Shown: piece by piece, positions 45,333-55,609 of the stretch
Layout of the letters: the number at the start of each line of letters is the position of its first letter
Position numbering within the stretch: position 1 is the stretch's first letter
Assembly (NCBI GenBank): GCA_019359285.1
Contig: JAHHHQ010000042.1
Span: forward strand, 120,414-184,413
Source: Nodosilinea sp. WJT8-NPBG4
GTDB taxonomy: Bacteria > Cyanobacteriota > Cyanobacteriia > Phormidesmidales > Phormidesmidaceae
Length of the DNA: 64,000 nt
Reading direction: 5' to 3'
Position numbers and translations under genes: made by a program
The notes under the pieces: generated by a model
What the model was told of the DNA's origin: nothing
Seen by the model: only the letters and a program-made list of their open reading frames with translations
Databases searched by the model: none

Positions 45333-46046
45333 TTAAGCCCCGGCAAACGTGATTTGTAATTCTTCAAAGTGGCGAATTGTCGGTACATCTGGGGGGAAAT
45401 CGGGAGTGCCAGGGCGCTGTACCCCATAGATTTGCCAACCCGCCTGCTGAGCCGCCTCCAGTTCACCCAGGTGGTCAGACAGAAACAGCAGTTCTTCTGG
45501 AATGATTCCTAGAGTATTGGCAATTTTTTCGTAGGAAGTTGCATCGACCTTGGCTCCAGTGGTGGTGTCAAAATAACCCTGAAAACAAGGGGTGAGGTCG
45601 CCCACGATAGTGTGGGCAAACAGTAGTTTCTGTGCTGCGATCGAGCCCGAGGAATAAATATAGAGCGGTGCCCCTCGCCGGTGCCACTCCTGAATGTGGG
45701 CGGCAGCATCGTCGTAGACGTGGCTATAGTAGGCCTTGGTGCGGTAACCCTCGTCCCAAATCATGCCCTGCACGGCTTTGAGGGGGGTGACCTTTTGGTC
45801 GGCTTTGGCCCAAGCCAAGAGTTGGGCGATGCAGTCTTCTACAGACAGGTCAGCATCGCCAACCTCAGCCCGCACCTGAGCCAAAATTGCTTGCCCCTCG
45901 GCGGTGGGGGCAAGCTCAGCCATAAAGGCCTCTAGCCGCTCCGCCGCGTAGGGAAATAGGGTGTTTTTGACAAAGGCGATATCGGTGGTGGTGCCCTCAA
46001 TATCGAGCACGATCGCCCCTAGGGGCTGCTCTTCAAGCAAAAGCAT
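45333..46046 (-). CDS. mtnC: Enolase-phosphatase E1 (methionine salvage)
   Basis: MtnC is a HAD-superfamily enzyme that turns 2,3-diketo-5-methylthiopentyl-1-phosphate into the acireductone. Visible are the HAD motif I IVLDIEGTTTDIAFV, motif II IYSSGS (Ser) and LFLSDHLGELEAAQQAGW. The protein has 237 residues, the usual length. The ATG at 46046 gives this; the longer frame to 46187 overlaps mtnD and is not used. It is the last of three genes, overlapping mtnD by 14 bases. Confidence 0.95.
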   Translation of the reverse strand: MLLLEEQPLGAIVLDIEGTTTDIAFVKNTLFPYAAERLEAFMAELAPTAEGQAILAQVRAEVGDADLSVEDCIAQLLAWAKADQKVTPLKAVQGMIWDEGYRTKAYYSHVYDDAAAHIQEWHRRGAPLYIYSSGSIAAQKLLFAHTIVGDLTPCFQGYFDTTTGAKVDATSYEKIANTLGIIPEELLFLSDHLGELEAAQQAGWQIYGVQRPGTPDFPPDVPTIRHFEELQITFAGA

Positions 46047-46584
46047 GGTACTCAGGATATCCCTTAGCGATGGGGCTGTCGGTGAAATGGGCCACCCAGC
46101 CCTCGGGGTTGTTAAACAGGCGAATGGCGGCGAACTGAGGTGCTTCACCCATGTCGAACCAGTGGGGAGTGTTGGCGGGTACACCAATTAGGTCGCCGGC
46201 GGTGCAGAGGGTAGCGTAGATTTTGTCGCCCAGGTGTAGGTAAAACACCGCCTGCCCCTCCACGAAGAAGCGCACCTCGTCTTCTTTGTGAATGTGCTCA
46301 TCCAAAAACTTTTGCCGCAGCTCGGTCTTTTGGGGATGCTCTGGGTGCATGCGAATCACGTCGGCGGTGACGTAGCCGCCCTCGGCTTTGATGCGATCGA
46401 TATCTTTGGCGTAGGCAGTCAGAATGGCTTCTGGGTCGGCCGCTGGGGGCAGTGGTGCCTGAGTCTGCCACTGCTCAAAACGGACGCCAGCGCTGGCTAG
46501 GGCAGCGGCGATCGCCTCCGCATCCCGGTACTCATCCAGCAGGGTCGCGCCATCTTGATCGCTAAAAACACGAAGTAGGGTCAT
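46033..46584 (-). CDS. mtnD: Acireductone dioxygenase
   Basis: MtnD uses Fe(II) or Ni(II) to split the acireductone, giving the keto acid precursor of methionine. The cupin metal site is HIHKEDEVRFFVEGQAVFYLHLGDKIY, with the HxHx4E pattern and a later His at ANTPHWFDMG. Starting at the ATG at 46584 it has 183 residues. It lies between mtnB, 49 bases upstream, and mtnC, which overlaps its end. Confidence 0.96.
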   Translation of the reverse strand: MTLLRVFSDQDGATLLDEYRDAEAIAAALASAGVRFEQWQTQAPLPPAADPEAILTAYAKDIDRIKAEGGYVTADVIRMHPEHPQKTELRQKFLDEHIHKEDEVRFFVEGQAVFYLHLGDKIYATLCTAGDLIGVPANTPHWFDMGEAPQFAAIRLFNNPEGWVAHFTDSPIAKGYPEYHAFA

Positions 46585-46633
46585 GGGGTTTGTCCTTAAG
46601 TCGAGGGTGTTCTGAAGGGATAAGCAAAAGGGG

Positions 46634-47263
46634 CTAAGCAAATTTTTGATCGAGCAGTATGGCTTGCAGGGCGCAGCTCACCAGCACTTCCAACGCCTCA
46701 GTCGCCATGCGCGCCTGGGGCACCGTAGCCCCCCAGCTATACAATCCGTGGCCCGCAATAATGTATCCCACTGGTGCCTGCACTGCCTGTAGCCGGGTTA
46801 ACACGGTCTTGCTGAGAGCTACCATATCCTGGCTGTTGGCTACGATCGGGATGGCAACCTCTCCATCATGGGTGGTAATGCCCGGCAGTGCTTTGAGCAA
46901 TTCATAGTTTGTTAACAGCAAGCTGTCTTGCCCCCGGCCCAGCAGCCAGCGAGAGAGGGTGACGCAGTCTATGGAGTGGGTGTGTAGCACTGCTCCCACC
47001 TCTGGGTATGCCAGGTAGAGACTGGTGTGCAACAGCGTCTCGGCCGACGCCCGCTTCCCCGTGCTCTGGGGCTGCCCCTGACCGTCTACCACCATAATGT
47101 CGGCAGGGGTGAGCCGTCCCTTATCGCGGCCCGAAACGGTAACGGCGACCTGATTCTCGGCCAGCCGAGCCGAGTAGTTGCCGCTGGTGGCTGGGGCCCA
47201 GCCTTTGCTGGCCAAGAAACCGCCTACCTCGGCTAACGACTGCGCGATCGCCTCAAACTCCAT
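46634..47263 (-). CDS. mtnB: Methylthioribulose-1-phosphate dehydratase
   Basis: MtnB dehydrates 5-methylthioribulose-1-phosphate in methionine salvage. The class II aldolase fold is seen in GGFLASKGWAPATSGNYSARL, VTVSGRDKGRLTPADIMVVD and the zinc-binding VLHTHSIDCV with a late GHGLYSWG. The length of 209 residues is normal. It is the first gene of an mtnB-mtnD-mtnC operon reading left. mtnA and mtnP are not in the window, so the pathway is completed elsewhere. No SAM riboswitch is recognisable upstream. Confidence 0.95.
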   Translation of the reverse strand: MEFEAIAQSLAEVGGFLASKGWAPATSGNYSARLAENQVAVTVSGRDKGRLTPADIMVVDGQGQPQSTGKRASAETLLHTSLYLAYPEVGAVLHTHSIDCVTLSRWLLGRGQDSLLLTNYELLKALPGITTHDGEVAIPIVANSQDMVALSKTVLTRLQAVQAPVGYIIAGHGLYSWGATVPQARMATEALEVLVSCALQAILLDQKFA

Positions 47264-47568
47264 CCTCCAAACCAGCCCTTACCGATAATTTTGACTCATT
47301 ACTCTAACACCATTGGCCACACCACTGATGTCGCCTGCCACCGTTGGCTAGGGGCTGATCATAGGACTGGTACAGCGATCGCTTCAAGCAGACTGATCTA
47401 GGTACAGTTCAGTACCCTTGGCAACAAGAATTTCGCTGGTATCTGGGCCTCAGCACAGCGAAATCTGGGTAATTATTACGTCATTGCGTATAAGTACGTT
47501 ATGAAAAAGGTTGATTTTTGGGCATAACTATAACAAGCGCCCACATAATTTCAAGAGGTTGTTCGCAT
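47264..47568. other. Intergenic region with two divergent promoters
   Basis: This 305-base gap lies between mtnB (leftward) and the receiver gene (rightward). It must contain both promoters. The right half is AT-rich and has ATTACGTCATTGCGTATAAG, which could hold a promoter. No gene or riboswitch was seen. Confidence 0.4.
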
Positions 47569-47967
47569 ATGTCCACCTGCGCCGTCACCAAACAAACCGT
47601 CCTATCGGTGGATGACAGCTTAATTAGCCAGCAGATGATTAAACGCGCCTTGGATAACAGATACCGAGTGCTGTTGGCTGACAATGCAGTGGATGCGCTG
47701 ACGGTAATTTCTCAAGAGGCGATCGAAGCTTTGTTGCTCGATATCTCAATGCCCGGCATTGATGGGTTTGAGCTCTGTCGCACGGTGCGCAGTCTGCCTC
47801 GGTTCAAGAACTTACCGATTGTGATGGTTACGTCTCGCGATACTGAGGCTGACCGTCAAGAAGCCCGCATGGCGGGAGCTTCCGGCTATTTAACTAAACC
47901 CTGCGAGCCTGAGCGGCTCAAAGCTGTCATGGGTAGGCTGCTGCCCAACAGCATAGCCACAAATTAA
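47569..47967 (+). CDS. Single-domain response regulator receiver protein
   Basis: This 132-residue protein is only a receiver domain. The acidic pair is in VLSVDDSLISQQM, the phosphorylated Asp in ALLLDISMPGIDGFEL, and the conserved Thr and Lys are in VMVTSRDTEADRQEARMAGA and YLTKPCEPERLK. It therefore works as a CheY-like or PatA-partner phosphorelay protein without output domain. The ATG at 47569 starts the domain. It sits next to, but opposite to, the chemosensory cluster that begins at 48151, so it may be its phosphate acceptor. Confidence 0.92.
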   Translation: MSTCAVTKQTVLSVDDSLISQQMIKRALDNRYRVLLADNAVDALTVISQEAIEALLLDISMPGIDGFELCRTVRSLPRFKNLPIVMVTSRDTEADRQEARMAGASGYLTKPCEPERLKAVMGRLLPNSIATN

Positions 47968-48150
47968 TCTCAATTATCCCAATTTGCTGAACTGCTGCGA
48001 CGATGCGTTTGAGCCTTTCCCTAACTCAAATTTTGAGCACCTTTGCAGTTCAAGTAGAGCCTGGAAAACCTAGTTTTTTCCAAGTTTTTGTTTTAAGTTT
48101 TTTTACTACTTAAGACGGCTGGCTAGCTTTGTAGAAGTAACTCGAGGCCG

Positions 48151-51102
48151 CTAAATCAGTCGGTTGAGGGTTTCAAACAGCACATCCTGAGTAAAGCTGC
48201 CCTTGGTGATATAGGCGTTGGCTCCGGCTTCGGCACCTCTGCGGCGATCGTCTTCACTAGCCAGGGTCGTCACCAGCACCACGGGGAGTTCGCTGTATTC
48301 GCGCTGCTGCCGAATGCGCTGGGTGAGGCCTAGGCCATCTAAATTCGGCATTTGCACATCAGATACGACGGCGTCAAAAGACCTCGTCTGCAACTTGTTA
48401 AAGCCGTCTAGGCCATCCACTGCGGTCACCACTTCGTAGCCTGCCGATTCTAAAATGCGTTTTTCCTGGGTGCGGGTAGCGATCGAGTCTTCCACCAGCA
48501 GAATGCACCGAGGACGAGTTTCAGTCGGAGCCGCCGTGTCGGCTGGACTAATCTCTGGTAACGCTAGGGAGCTGCCCCGATGGCGTACTGCCGCGATCAA
48601 ATCCTGGGGGTTGAGCACCATGCAGACATCGCCAGTGCCTAAGATAGTGGCCCCAGAGATGTACCGCACCCGCTTGAGCAGTTGGCTTTGGGGTTTGAGC
48701 ACCACCTCCTGCTCGTCTAGCAGGGCCTCGACAAATAGACCCAGGCGATCTGGGCCAGACTGCAAAATAATGCAGGCATGCCGCTGCTGGCGTTGTTCTC
48801 CCCGGTCGGAGGTTTGCCACCGTCCGCGCTGCTTAGGCTCAACCCTTGGCAATCTCAACAGATCTGACAGCCACACCACTGAGAGAGGGCGATCGCCGTG
48901 CCTGATTGCGTTGTGGCCCTCCAGCGTAAAGATCTCGTTAGCCTGCACTAGGCAAGCCGTCTCTACAAACTCAGCGGGCAGAGCAAAGGTTTGACCTCCT
49001 GCCGCCACTAGCAGAACGTGGGCAGTGGCCAGGGTAGTGCCTAGCTGAACGCGGAGGGTGCAGCCCTCGCCCGGTTTCGACTGGACATCGATACTGCCCC
49101 TGAGGCGATCGACGTTGGTGCGGAGTACATCTAAGCCGACTCCGCGACCGGAAATTTCGGTTACCAGCGTGCGGCTCGAAAACCCAGGACTGAGAATCAG
49201 CCCTTGAATTTGTGCGGCAGTCAGTAGCTCTAGTTCTTCCGAACGATACAACCCTCGGCGTACGGCCGCTTGTTTGATCGACTCTACGTCGAGCCCCCGG
49301 CCATCGTCGCTCACTTCAATGCTGATGCCAGCCGATGTGCGATAGCCGCGCAGGGTTATGGTTGCAACTTCAGGTTTGCCCTGCCGCAGGCGCTCTGCGG
49401 GCGACTCAATGCCATGGTCAATGGCGTTATGAATCATATGCAGCAGCGGGTCTTTCATCTCTTCAAGAATGCGCTTGTCGGCGCGCGTGTCGCCACCTTC
49501 GATCAACAGCTGCACCGCTTTACCTTCCTGACGGGCCAGATCGCGCACCAGTCGAGGAAACAAATTAAAGAGAGTAGACAGCGGCAGCAGGCGCAGGGTA
49601 CGAATGCCCTCCTCCAGGCTATCGGTGATGGTCTCTAGGCGAGTGGTGTCGGCGTGGAGGGCGCTGCCAAGCTGGCGCACGAGAGCTCCGAACTGTTCTA
49701 GGTGCTGCTCGGTACGATTCTGAAAACTGTCGAGCTGTTGCCAGACGGGCTTACCCTGCTGGGCATCGTGAAGCAAAAAGCGACTCATTAAAAAATCGCG
49801 GCTCCACTCTTCCCACAGGTTATTGATGGCGTCGATCTCGGCCAAACGGTGGGCAACGCGAATTTTGGTAACCGTGAGCTCACCGCTCTGGGTCATCAGC
49901 GCGTCGAGGCTTTGGGTGGGGACGCGGATAGTTTCGATGCGGTAGTTGGTGGCGCTGGTCGGGTCGGGATCTGAGGAATTGTGGGTGGGTATGGGGGGAG
50001 TTGAGTGAGGGGGGGCAGGAGCAGGGGATGAGGGTGGGGTAGGTGAGGGAATGGGGTCAGGGAGATCTAGGAATAATTCTATGGAGTGATCGAGTAGATT
50101 AGAGATTGGGGGAGGGGTACTAGGGGTTTCAGTAGTGGGGCTAGCGGAGGCGCCCATGAGCTCGGCGAGGACGTAGAACGGGTTGACACCGGTGGGTTCG
50201 CCAGTGGTGGCTTCGTGCACTAACTGCTTCATGGCGGTTAGGCCATGGGAGAGGCGATCGCATAGCTCCGCTGAGAGTGCTGCGTCGCCGCGCAGGAGGT
50301 CGCCAAGAATGTGCTCGATATGGTGGGCGACTTTGCCCAGATCGGTGACCCCGAGCATGTTGCCGTCGCCCTTTAGGGAGTGGGCCTCGCGCATGAGTGC
50401 TTCGAGGATAGCCGAGTCGTCGGGGTGCTTTTCGAGGTGGAGCAGCCCGTCGTCGAGGGCTTGCAGGCGCTCTTCACTGGCAGTCTTGAAAATATCGCGC
50501 AGTTCGCTGTCGGTAATGTAGCGATCGCTAAGGCTATGCGCTTCGATCGTAGAGCCGGCAATCGGTGCCGTACCGTTTTGGCTATTTGCCCCCCGCTCAA
50601 TCGTTAGCAATTGAGCGGGGGTATCAGGGTTAGGGCTCACACCGTTGGTGCTTACAGTGGCGATCGCGCGATCGAAAATAGCATCGTCTACCTCCAGAGC
50701 CATGACTGGCGCAGGTATGGCGGCTTCTGCCCCCATCAGCCTAGCCAGCACGTAAAACACCTCCACCTCGGCGGCTTCCCCCGTCACCGCAGCGTGGACG
50801 AGCTGACGCATAGCCGCTACCCCGTGGGCGAGGCAGTCAAACAGATCAGCGCCGAGGGCTTGCTCTCCGCGGCCGATGGCCCCCAAAACATGCTCAATCT
50901 GGTGAGCGACCTTACCCAAGTCGGTAACCCCGAGCATGTTGCCATCGCCCTTGAGGGAGTGGGCCTCGCGCATGAGTGCTTCGAGTATGGCCGAGTCGTC
51001 GGGGTGCTTTTCGAGGTGGAGCAGCCCGTCGTCGAGGGCCTGCAAGCGTTCCTCGCTGGCGGTCTTAAAAATGTCGCGGAGTTCGGTGTCGTCAATCATC
51101 AT
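48151..51102 (-). CDS. cheA: CheA-type hybrid histidine kinase with two HPt domains
   Basis: This 983-residue chemosensory kinase passes phosphate from ATP to an Asp on a receiver. It starts with two almost identical HPt domains, each with AHSLKGDGNMLG (His48 and His241, 193 residues apart). A proline-rich linker (near 340-380), the dimer helix with MTQSGELTVTKIRVAHRL and the ATPase blocks HNAIDHGIESPAERL, VSDDGRGL and FSSRTLVTEISGRGVGLDV follow. Then come a CheW-like domain and a C-terminal receiver with DAVVSDVQMPNLDGL. It ends the leftward cluster, 113 bases after mcp. The receiver fusion and the copied HPt domain are variants of cyanobacterial CheA. Confidence 0.94.
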   Translation of the reverse strand: MMIDDTELRDIFKTASEERLQALDDGLLHLEKHPDDSAILEALMREAHSLKGDGNMLGVTDLGKVAHQIEHVLGAIGRGEQALGADLFDCLAHGVAAMRQLVHAAVTGEAAEVEVFYVLARLMGAEAAIPAPVMALEVDDAIFDRAIATVSTNGVSPNPDTPAQLLTIERGANSQNGTAPIAGSTIEAHSLSDRYITDSELRDIFKTASEERLQALDDGLLHLEKHPDDSAILEALMREAHSLKGDGNMLGVTDLGKVAHHIEHILGDLLRGDAALSAELCDRLSHGLTAMKQLVHEATTGEPTGVNPFYVLAELMGASASPTTETPSTPPPISNLLDHSIELFLDLPDPIPSPTPPSSPAPAPPHSTPPIPTHNSSDPDPTSATNYRIETIRVPTQSLDALMTQSGELTVTKIRVAHRLAEIDAINNLWEEWSRDFLMSRFLLHDAQQGKPVWQQLDSFQNRTEQHLEQFGALVRQLGSALHADTTRLETITDSLEEGIRTLRLLPLSTLFNLFPRLVRDLARQEGKAVQLLIEGGDTRADKRILEEMKDPLLHMIHNAIDHGIESPAERLRQGKPEVATITLRGYRTSAGISIEVSDDGRGLDVESIKQAAVRRGLYRSEELELLTAAQIQGLILSPGFSSRTLVTEISGRGVGLDVLRTNVDRLRGSIDVQSKPGEGCTLRVQLGTTLATAHVLLVAAGGQTFALPAEFVETACLVQANEIFTLEGHNAIRHGDRPLSVVWLSDLLRLPRVEPKQRGRWQTSDRGEQRQQRHACIILQSGPDRLGLFVEALLDEQEVVLKPQSQLLKRVRYISGATILGTGDVCMVLNPQDLIAAVRHRGSSLALPEISPADTAAPTETRPRCILLVEDSIATRTQEKRILESAGYEVVTAVDGLDGFNKLQTRSFDAVVSDVQMPNLDGLGLTQRIRQQREYSELPVVLVTTLASEDDRRRGAEAGANAYITKGSFTQDVLFETLNRLI

Positions 51103-51215
51103 GGCAGAGCGCTTCCCTCCGATGGGGGCGTGGGTTGCAGGGGCAGGTGAGTAGGCACAACCTGTGGAGATGTCTTCTCCCCAGCTCCAGACGTTTACAG
51201 GAAGGGGAAAGCAGC

Positions 51216-52748
51216 TTAAATAGCCACCTTGAGCTGTAGGGCGCTCTCGTTGAGCTGATGGGTGCCAACTTTAATTTGGGTAATGCCGTGGGCGGTTTCT
51301 TGAGCGCCGGTATTGAGGCTGTTCATGGCGCTCACTACCTGCTGAATGGCAACCGCCTGCTGCTTCACGTTCAGGGAAATCTGCTGGCTGTTGAGCACCA
51401 CGTTGTTGACCGCCTCGGCCACTCCCGCAAAAGCATCGGCGGTTTCCTCAGCGATTCTGACCCCCTCTTCGACGGTTTTGGTGCCCTCGTCGGTGACCAT
51501 CACCGTTGAGTTGATGGCGGTTTGAATGTCGGCCACCAGAGCGTTAATCTTCTCGGCCGATTTTTTGCTTTGATCGGCCAGTTTGCGAATTTCGCCAGAG
51601 ACGACCGCAAAGCCCTTGCCGTGCTCGCCAGCGCGCACCGCTTCGACGGCGGCATTGAGGGCCAGCATGTTGGTTTGGTTGGCCAAATCGCTGACCAAGC
51701 TAGAAATGCCGCCAATTTGATTGGTTTGCTCACTCAAACGGAGGATCTGATCGGCGATCGCGTCCACTTTTTCTCTAAGGTCGCCCATACCGTCGAGGCT
51801 GCGTTCAACGGCGCGGGTACCACCTTCGGCCAAGGCTAGAGCCTGTTGAGCACCAGCGGCGGCGGCTTCAGCCTGTTCTGCCGACTGCCGTGACGAAGCC
51901 CCTAGCTCATCCATAGTGGTGCTGGTTTCGCTGACTGAAGCGGCCTGTTGGCTGCTGCTGCGCTCCTGCTGCTCAATGCTGGTGGCAATTTCGCTGGCTG
52001 AGCTAACAATATTGCCTGCCGCCCGATTCATAATGCGTGAGGCCTTGAGCACCACCAAGGTACCAATTAGGGCCGACAGCAGTAATGAGAGGGCTGCTGC
52101 TGTCAGCAGGGTAAATTGCAGCCGCCGTAGGGCAGCCGCTTGGGTGGCTTCATCTCTGGCGACAATCTGACCTTCAAGGTCCTCCATCGTGGTTAACAAA
52201 TTGGTAATCTCGTTACTCAAAGCACGACCGTTGTTTTCTCGCCAGACCTGTGCCCCTACTTCGCGGTTTTGGTAGACCAAATCGATCATGTTTTGATGGG
52301 TGCCAACGAACTGATCGATGAGAGTCGTGATCTGAGCCAGATTTTGCCGCTGCTCTGCGTTTTCGACTTGAACATCTAGCTCATCGATTACTTCTATATA
52401 GTCGGCCTTCGCTTTGTTAAAATCTGCTAATGCGGCTGGGTTCCTCTGGAGTAGATAGCCGCGGGTAGCGCGAGCCATAATTTGAACGTTGAGGTTGACA
52501 TGGTCGACCTTTTCATGAATTTCCCAGGAACGTTTGAGTTCTCCAGAGATAATAACAAGCTGGCGCACATTAACTACTGTCACACCCGCAGATACTATAA
52601 GCGCGAGTATTGGTACGGCGTAGCCCAGTACGATCCAGTGGCGCAGCTTCCAAAACTTGTTTTTGTTCACGGCATCTCTCCGTAGAGGGGATAAAGAAAA
52701 AAGACCAAAGGGATTAGTTTTAGGGTTTATATCTAAGGAGTTTTTCAT
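51216..52748 (-). CDS. Methyl-accepting chemotaxis protein
   Basis: This 510-residue sensor has a first membrane helix ([20 protein letters not shown], about residues 39-58), a helical periplasmic domain of the 4HB or CHASE3 type (about 60-205), a second helix (LLTAALSLLL-type segment, [20 protein letters not shown]) and the cytoplasmic signalling coil. The hairpin tip [20 protein letters not shown] and [19 protein letters not shown] is typical. The ATG at 52748 lies 2 bases after the cheW stop. A GTG at 52670 with GGAGAG before it is an alternative and fits the family better. It signals to the CheA encoded just downstream through the CheW protein. Confidence 0.94.
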   Translation of the reverse strand: MKNSLDINPKTNPFGLFSLSPLRRDAVNKNKFWKLRHWIVLGYAVPILALIVSAGVTVVNVRQLVIISGELKRSWEIHEKVDHVNLNVQIMARATRGYLLQRNPAALADFNKAKADYIEVIDELDVQVENAEQRQNLAQITTLIDQFVGTHQNMIDLVYQNREVGAQVWRENNGRALSNEITNLLTTMEDLEGQIVARDEATQAAALRRLQFTLLTAAALSLLLSALIGTLVVLKASRIMNRAAGNIVSSASEIATSIEQQERSSSQQAASVSETSTTMDELGASSRQSAEQAEAAAAGAQQALALAEGGTRAVERSLDGMGDLREKVDAIADQILRLSEQTNQIGGISSLVSDLANQTNMLALNAAVEAVRAGEHGKGFAVVSGEIRKLADQSKKSAEKINALVADIQTAINSTVMVTDEGTKTVEEGVRIAEETADAFAGVAEAVNNVVLNSQQISLNVKQQAVAIQQVVSAMNSLNTGAQETAHGITQIKVGTHQLNESALQLKVAI

Positions 52749-52750
52749 GG

Positions 52751-53764
52751 TTAGCTAGTTGAATGATCGACAATAAGATCGCCTGCGGTCAGCAGTTTGG
52801 GCAAGTCTAGAAGGGTGAGCATAGAGCCGCCATGCTGAGCAAATCCTTTGAGGTAGGGATTGTTGCTGGAGTGGACGGCGCTGGGCGTTGCGGCTATCTC
52901 TGAAGCATGCAAATAAATCACATCGAAAACATCGTCAACGACAACCCCTGCTACTAAAGAACCTAGCCGCATCACCACCGCCGTTTTAGGCTGGAGAGGA
53001 GCGGCTGGAGCCAAATTTAGAAAGTGACGCACATCTACTAGTGTTAAAATTTCACCGCGCAGATTTATGTTTCCTACAATGTGCGCCGGGCAGCAGGGAA
53101 TGGGAGTAATCTGAGGCACTTCAGCAAATTCGTGCACGTTCTCCAACCCTAGGGCAAAGCGCTCGCCTTCTAAGCCGATGACTGCCAGCGCTGACAGATC
53201 TGACGTGCTTTCGTCGGCAATCAGCGGGGTTAACCCAGCGGCTCGGGCCTGAAGCACCTGTTGCTCGTCCGGGCTAAACTGCGCCATGAAGCGGTAGGTC
53301 TGAACCTCTGTAACCAGGGCAGGGGATGCACTGTGGGAGCCTTGCCGCAGGGCCTCTGGGTCTATCAAGATAATGACGGTGTCTCCCTGGCGGGCGAACC
53401 CGACGGTCAGTGGGTGTTCCCCATAGCCAAAATAGGGAGTCTCTAGGGCCGCCGTGATGTTGCTAGGGGCGATCGCCTCTACGTTTTGAATTTGGTCTAC
53501 AACTAGGCCGAGCCGTCGACCGCCGCACTGCACCACAATGATGGCTTGGCTGAGGGCGTTAGCCTGCTGGGGATAGCCCAGGCACACTTTGAGGTTAATG
53601 ACCGGCAGCAACTGACCGCGCAGGTTGAGCACTCCGGCAACCTCCGGCCCCGATTCAGGTACTGAGATCAGGGCCGGAAGCAAGAACATTTCTTGCACGA
53701 CCTTAGCGGCTAGCCCGTAATGGGCACCGTCTAGGGTGAACAAGAGGTAGGATGTCGGGGTCAT
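52751..53764 (-). CDS. cheW: CheW-like coupling protein with two CheW domains
   Basis: This 337-residue protein contains two CheW domains in tandem: [22 protein letters not shown] ... [20 protein letters not shown] near the start and [21 protein letters not shown] ... [20 protein letters not shown] near the end. CheW links chemoreceptors to CheA. Two domains in one chain could bridge two receptor arrays. The ATG at 53764 fits the family; frame to 53794 is not needed. It sits two bases before mcp. Confidence 0.93.
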   Translation of the reverse strand: MTPTSYLLFTLDGAHYGLAAKVVQEMFLLPALISVPESGPEVAGVLNLRGQLLPVINLKVCLGYPQQANALSQAIIVVQCGGRRLGLVVDQIQNVEAIAPSNITAALETPYFGYGEHPLTVGFARQGDTVIILIDPEALRQGSHSASPALVTEVQTYRFMAQFSPDEQQVLQARAAGLTPLIADESTSDLSALAVIGLEGERFALGLENVHEFAEVPQITPIPCCPAHIVGNINLRGEILTLVDVRHFLNLAPAAPLQPKTAVVMRLGSLVAGVVVDDVFDVIYLHASEIAATPSAVHSSNNPYLKGFAQHGGSMLTLLDLPKLLTAGDLIVDHSTS

Positions 53765-54080
53765 CGCGGATTGCCCCCAAGGGGAATAAAGCACGGCAGG
53801 ATAGAATGCAGATTCCTTCAGCCGACCCGATTAAGTTTGGGTTAGAGAGAAATCAATGCTTCGGGCTTAGCATTCCCCCATGGAATGAGTTATCCGCAAT
53901 TCAGAGAAAATGTTCGGGTTTTAGCCATCATCAGAACGATTAGAATATTTCATATACGCTTGCGTAGAAGTCGATGTCCCAAGCGCAATAGCGATCGCTA
54001 TATTTTCAGCACTCCGCTCATGGCGCAACTATTGAGCCATCCTACAAAAACCGTGATTTTGCTCTGGGCTGGAGACGAGA
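53765..54080. other. Gap between cheR and cheW
   Basis: These 316 bases break the otherwise tight leftward cluster. They hold no supported gene; one short open frame on the plus strand (from 53885) has no recognisable product. The region is AT-rich in places and could carry a second promoter for cheW, mcp and cheA. Confidence 0.4.
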
Positions 54081-55607
54081 TCAATCTTGAGATGACTGGC
54101 GATCGCCGCCTGCGACCTGTTGCTTGAGATACGCTTGCCATTGGGCAACGGTGGCATCGCTATGGTCATCTAATACGGTATTGGGAGGCAGCTTTGCCAA
54201 TAGATTAAGAGCATGCTCGCGGGTTGTTTTAGCTTTCTCAGGCTGTTTGGCGCGATCGTAAATGCTAGCTAGATCGAGATAGGCTTTAACGAAGTCAGGG
54301 TCTAGATAAATAATTTTACGCAGATGCTCTTTAGCAGTTTCTAAATCATTTTCATCTTCCGCGATTTGGGCCAGCAGATGGTGCATGTCAAGGCTGAGGG
54401 GATGGTCCTGAATCACCCGCTGGCAGAGTTGTTTGGCCTGGCTGTAGCAGCCTGTGTTGGCGTAGGCACGAGCGGCAATTTGGCGCGCGGCGGTGCAGTC
54501 CGGATGGGTAAGGTAAAGCTGTTTAGCGGCTCGAATGGCGCCGGTGTAATTGTTTTGTTGGAGAAACTCGGTTGCCTCTTGCAAGGCTGCCGTTAAGCTA
54601 TCGTCAAGCCTGGGTGGTGTGGTTCCAACGGCAAGACGAGATGGCTGTGGGTTGGCAAAGGTCTCCCATTGAACGGCTGTAGTCGACGCAGCAGGTAGAG
54701 GTAGGCTGGCCTGGGGTGGTTTTTGGTAAACCACGGTCTCGGGGAAACTCGTAATCAGAAACGGGCTGGTGTTTTGGCCGTAAAGTTCTGCGTGTCCAGT
54801 GAGCAAATACCCTTGGGGAACTAGAGCACCGTGAAATTTTTGAATAATTTGACCAATCGCCAGGCGATCGAGATAAATAAATACGTTACGGCACAAGATT
54901 AGGTCTAAACCGTCTGGCCCCTGCCCCAGACTAGGGCAAGGGTCTTTGAGCAGATTGCCGACTTGAAAGACCACATGCTGCTGAAGGCGATCGCAGATTT
55001 TGTAGGACTCGCCATCGGCCTGAAAATAGGTTTGCTGTAGAGCTGCGGATGTTTGCCGAAAGGACCAACTGCTGTAAAGCCCTTGGCGAGCGCTATGGAC
55101 AGCGGCGGCGCTGATGTCGGTACCAATCAGCTGCACATCCCACTGGTGCCACGGAAGGTTGAGTTGGTCGAGGGCGATCGCAATTGAGTATAGCTCTTCC
55201 CCAGTGGAGCAGCCGGCGCTCCAAATGCGCAGACTGGGTTTGGAGCCCAATGGGGCTGCGGCCTGCTTGCGCTGGATGATTTCGGGCAGGAGGCGATCGC
55301 TCAGTAGCCTGAGCTGGTTGCTATCTCGAAAGAAATAGCTCTCATTGATAGTCAAAATCGAGTACAGCTCTTGCCATTCAGACCGCTGCTGGGGCAGGCT
55401 AGGTCGAGCCTTAAAACTATCTAGGGCAAGGGAACTGTGGTCTAAGTCCTTCAGGTAGTCGTGGTAGTCGGCTAAGGTTCTCAGCCCCAACGCTTTGGCC
55501 CGCAGCCAAACTTTGTCTGACAGGAGCTGAAAATCCTGGGGGCGGACATACAGGCCAGAATGGTCGGCAATGAGATCGCTAATGCGCTTTAGGATCAGAT
55601 CGTCCAT
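54081..55607 (-). CDS. cheR: CheR-type methyltransferase with C-terminal TPR repeats
   Basis: This 508-residue enzyme methylates glutamates of chemoreceptors using S-adenosylmethionine. The SAM motif is LRIWSAGCSTGEELYSIAIAL (residue 128 on), followed by GTDISAAAVHSARQGLYSSW and LILCRNVFIYLD. Residues 330-480 hold three or four TPR units (AARAYANTGCYSQAKQLCQRV, HLRKIIYLDPDFVKAYLDLASIYDRAKQPEKAK). TPR tails on CheR occur in other alternative chemosensory systems. The start follows the pentapeptide-repeat stop by 2 bases, so the two genes are translated together. Confidence 0.93.
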   Translation of the reverse strand: MDDLILKRISDLIADHSGLYVRPQDFQLLSDKVWLRAKALGLRTLADYHDYLKDLDHSSLALDSFKARPSLPQQRSEWQELYSILTINESYFFRDSNQLRLLSDRLLPEIIQRKQAAAPLGSKPSLRIWSAGCSTGEELYSIAIALDQLNLPWHQWDVQLIGTDISAAAVHSARQGLYSSWSFRQTSAALQQTYFQADGESYKICDRLQQHVVFQVGNLLKDPCPSLGQGPDGLDLILCRNVFIYLDRLAIGQIIQKFHGALVPQGYLLTGHAELYGQNTSPFLITSFPETVVYQKPPQASLPLPAASTTAVQWETFANPQPSRLAVGTTPPRLDDSLTAALQEATEFLQQNNYTGAIRAAKQLYLTHPDCTAARQIAARAYANTGCYSQAKQLCQRVIQDHPLSLDMHHLLAQIAEDENDLETAKEHLRKIIYLDPDFVKAYLDLASIYDRAKQPEKAKTTREHALNLLAKLPPNTVLDDHSDATVAQWQAYLKQQVAGGDRQSSQD

Positions 55608-55609
55608 GG

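Noticed and set aside
46634..47400. SAM riboswitch upstream of the methionine-salvage operon
   Set aside because: No SAM-box sequence pattern is visible in the mtnB leader.
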